A stretch of DNA of 64,000 bases from Hoeflea sp. 108. GTDB lineage: Bacteria; Pseudomonadota; Alphaproteobacteria; Rhizobiales; Rhizobiaceae. This document shows positions 59,271-64,000 of this stretch, one piece after another; position 1 is the stretch's first letter, and each line of letters opens with the position of its first letter. A program made the translations under genes and the position numbers. The notes under the pieces were generated by a model. The model saw only the letters and a list, made by a program, of their open reading frames with translations, was not told the origin of the DNA and searched no databases. The DNA is taken from contig NZ_KB890024.1 of NCBI RefSeq assembly GCF_000372965.1, forward strand, positions 3,784,839 through 3,848,838, read 5' to 3'.

Positions 59271-60725
59271 TCAGCGCGGCAGCACCGTTGAGCCCATCAG
59301 GGCTTCGTCGATGGCGTGGGCTGCCTGGCGGCCTTCGCGGATCGCCCAGACCACCAGCGACTGGCCGCGGCGCACGTCGCCGGCGACATAGAGCTTGTCG
59401 ATGTTGGTCTTGTAGTCGCGGTCATTGGCCACGACGTTGGACGAGCGGCGGCTGTCGGTTTTGATCTCGAGCTTGCCGTCGAGTTCCTTCACCACGCCGC
59501 CTGATATCGGGCCGGCAAAGCCGATGGCGATGAAGGCGAGATCGGCGCGGATGACAAAATCCGTTCCGGGGATCGGCTTGCGCTTCTCATCGACCTCGCA
59601 GCACTTCACGCCGGTCAGCTGGCCGTCTTCGCCGATGAACTCGAGCGTCGCCACCTGAAACTCGCGCTGCGCGCCCTCTGCCTGCGACGACGAGGTGCGC
59701 ATCTTGGTCGCCCAGTAGGGCCACACGGACAGCTTGTGCTCCTTTTCCGGCGGCTGCGGGCGGATGTCGAGCTGAGTGACGCGCACAGCACCCTGGCGGA
59801 ACGCCGTGCCAACGCAGTCGGACGCCGTGTCGCCGCCGCCGACGACCACGACATGCAGGCCACCGGCAACGATGGGTTCGGACGGCCAGGCGACCGACTG
59901 GATGTCTTCCCCGCCGACGCGCTTGTTCTGCTGGACGAGGTAAGGCATCGCGTCATGCACGCCCTTGAGGTCGTCGCCGGGAATGCCGGCCGGGCGCGGT
60001 GCCTCGGAGCCGCCGCAATAGAGCACGGCATCGAATTCGGCGAGCATCTCCTCGACCTTCTTGTCGACGCCGACATTGACGCCGCAATGGAAGGTCACGC
60101 CCTCGCCCGCCATCTGCTCGACGCGGCGGTCGATATAGTGCTTTTCCATCTTGAAGTCGGGGATGCCGAAGCGCAGCAGGCCACCGGGCCGGCTCTCGCG
60201 CTCATAGACATGGACTTCGTGGCCGGCGCGGCCGAGTTGCTGGGCGGCTGCCATGCCCGTCGGCCCGGAGCCGATGACGGCGACGCGTCTGCCGGTCTTC
60301 TTTTCCGGCGGATAAGGCCTGATGTAGCCGGTCTCATAGGCCTTGTCGGCAATCGCCTGCTCGACGGTCTTGATGGCGACCGGAATGTCCTCGAGGTTCA
60401 GCGTGCAGGCTTCCTCGCAAGGCGCGGGGCAGATGCGGCCGGTGAATTCGGGGAAGTTGTTGGTCGAATGGAGGTTGCGGATCGCGTTTGTCCAGTCGCC
60501 ATTGTAGACCAGATCGTTCCAGTCGGGGATCTGGTTGTGGACCGGGCAGCCCGTCGGGCCGTGGCAGAACGGAATGCCGCAATCCATGCAGCGCGCCGCC
60601 TGCTTTTCCACTTCCTTGTCCGACATCGGCAGCGTGAACTCGCGGAAATGCCGGATGCGATCGGAAGCCGGCTGGTACTTGTGGACCTGCCGGTCGATCT
60701 CGAGAAAACCTGTAACCTTGCCCAT
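59271..60725 (-). CDS. gltD: Glutamate synthase small subunit
   Basis: GltD supplies electrons from NADPH to the large subunit, which makes two glutamates from glutamine and 2-oxoglutarate. The 484 residues have the N-terminal 4Fe-4S Cys clusters (CMDCGIPFCHG, CPVHNQIPDWNDL, CPAPCEEAC), the FAD motif VIGSGPTGMAAAQQLG and the NADPH motif VVVGGGDTASDC. The length is normal. It follows gltB on the same strand after 118 bases, as usual for gltB-gltD. Confidence 0.96.
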   Translation of the reverse strand: MGKVTGFLEIDRQVHKYQPASDRIRHFREFTLPMSDKEVEKQAARCMDCGIPFCHGPTGCPVHNQIPDWNDLVYNGDWTNAIRNLHSTNNFPEFTGRICPAPCEEACTLNLEDIPVAIKTVEQAIADKAYETGYIRPYPPEKKTGRRVAVIGSGPTGMAAAQQLGRAGHEVHVYERESRPGGLLRFGIPDFKMEKHYIDRRVEQMAGEGVTFHCGVNVGVDKKVEEMLAEFDAVLYCGGSEAPRPAGIPGDDLKGVHDAMPYLVQQNKRVGGEDIQSVAWPSEPIVAGGLHVVVVGGGDTASDCVGTAFRQGAVRVTQLDIRPQPPEKEHKLSVWPYWATKMRTSSSQAEGAQREFQVATLEFIGEDGQLTGVKCCEVDEKRKPIPGTDFVIRADLAFIAIGFAGPISGGVVKELDGKLEIKTDSRRSSNVVANDRDYKTNIDKLYVAGDVRRGQSLVVWAIREGRQAAHAIDEALMGSTVLPR

Positions 60726-60843
60726 CGTAGCTCTCGTCAGTCATGCCCAGCGTCTCGGCGCGGGCGTAGAATTCCACCACTTCAAATGAAGCATGCGATG
60801 GCGGGCGCCCGTCTTGGGCGCCGCGCCGGCCGGACGGCCGCGG

Positions 60844-64000
<3,157 letters not shown>

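Overview
The window is GC-rich, densely coded DNA from an alphaproteobacterium of the order Hyphomicrobiales (Rhizobiales), most like the Phyllobacteriaceae (Mesorhizobium/Aminobacter type). This is inferred from the flagellar order flgE-flgK-flgL-flaF-flbT-flgD-fliQ, a Brucella-type Omp10 lipoprotein, bacterial homospermidine synthase, a 377-residue group IV ornithine decarboxylase and rhizobial-style intergenic palindromes. No rRNA, tRNA, CRISPR array, transposase or phage structural gene was seen. The sequence reads as chromosome.

Layout. 1-13.2 kb is the end of a flagellar cluster: flgE (5' end outside the window), flgK, flgL, flaF, flbT, flgD, fliQ, then flhA, fliR and five less-known reading frames (FliJ-like coiled coil, FlgJ-type rod-binding protein, FlgN-like chaperone, membrane-anchored protein). 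The run is split between fliQ and flhA by a 3.1 kb block with an MFS exporter and a reverse-strand DUF899 pair. 13.4-22.3 kb holds an SCP2-domain protein, two small lipoprotein-like genes, a GNAT enzyme, ornithine decarboxylase with a long structured leader, an amidase, a LysR regulator, a ZevAB-like metal transport pair and two small secreted proteins. 22.4-32.5 kb has an OmpR/EnvZ-like two-component pair, an aminotransferase, a sterol-desaturase/methyltransferase pair, an SDR, a TerB-like protein, TrhO and an endolysin-like muramidase. 32.5-43.3 kb carries KDPG aldolase, a DUF882 peptidase, a sigma-54 response regulator, oligoendopeptidase F, pabB-pabC, a DUF3445 protein and homospermidine synthase. 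43.4-52.5 kb carries a galactitol-type PTS (IIC-IIA-IIB), Omp10, a 5'-nucleotidase with a LysM tail, ferrochelatase, a stomatin/NfeD pair and arabinose-5-phosphate isomerase. 52.6-64 kb has a beta-barrel protein, bluB under a cobalamin riboswitch, galU, a lytic transglycosylase, a DUF459 protein, gltD and the 3' part of gltB.

How the genes work together. The first block builds the flagellar export gate, hook and hook-filament junction. Ornithine decarboxylase (putrescine) and homospermidine synthase (putrescine to homospermidine) give a polyamine route, although they lie 25 kb apart. Several genes serve the envelope: muramidase, MltB-type transglycosylase, DUF882 peptidase, LysM nucleotidase, Omp10, kdsD and galU. 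GltBD is the ammonium-assimilating glutamate synthase.

No complete new multi-gene system stands out. The best candidates for a second look are the ornithine decarboxylase leader with an overlapping Arg-rich upstream frame, the insertion that splits the flagellar operon, the orphan PTS permease, the SGNH-like protein lacking two catalytic residues, the repeated operator-like motif upstream of the nucleotidase and several intergenic palindromes.
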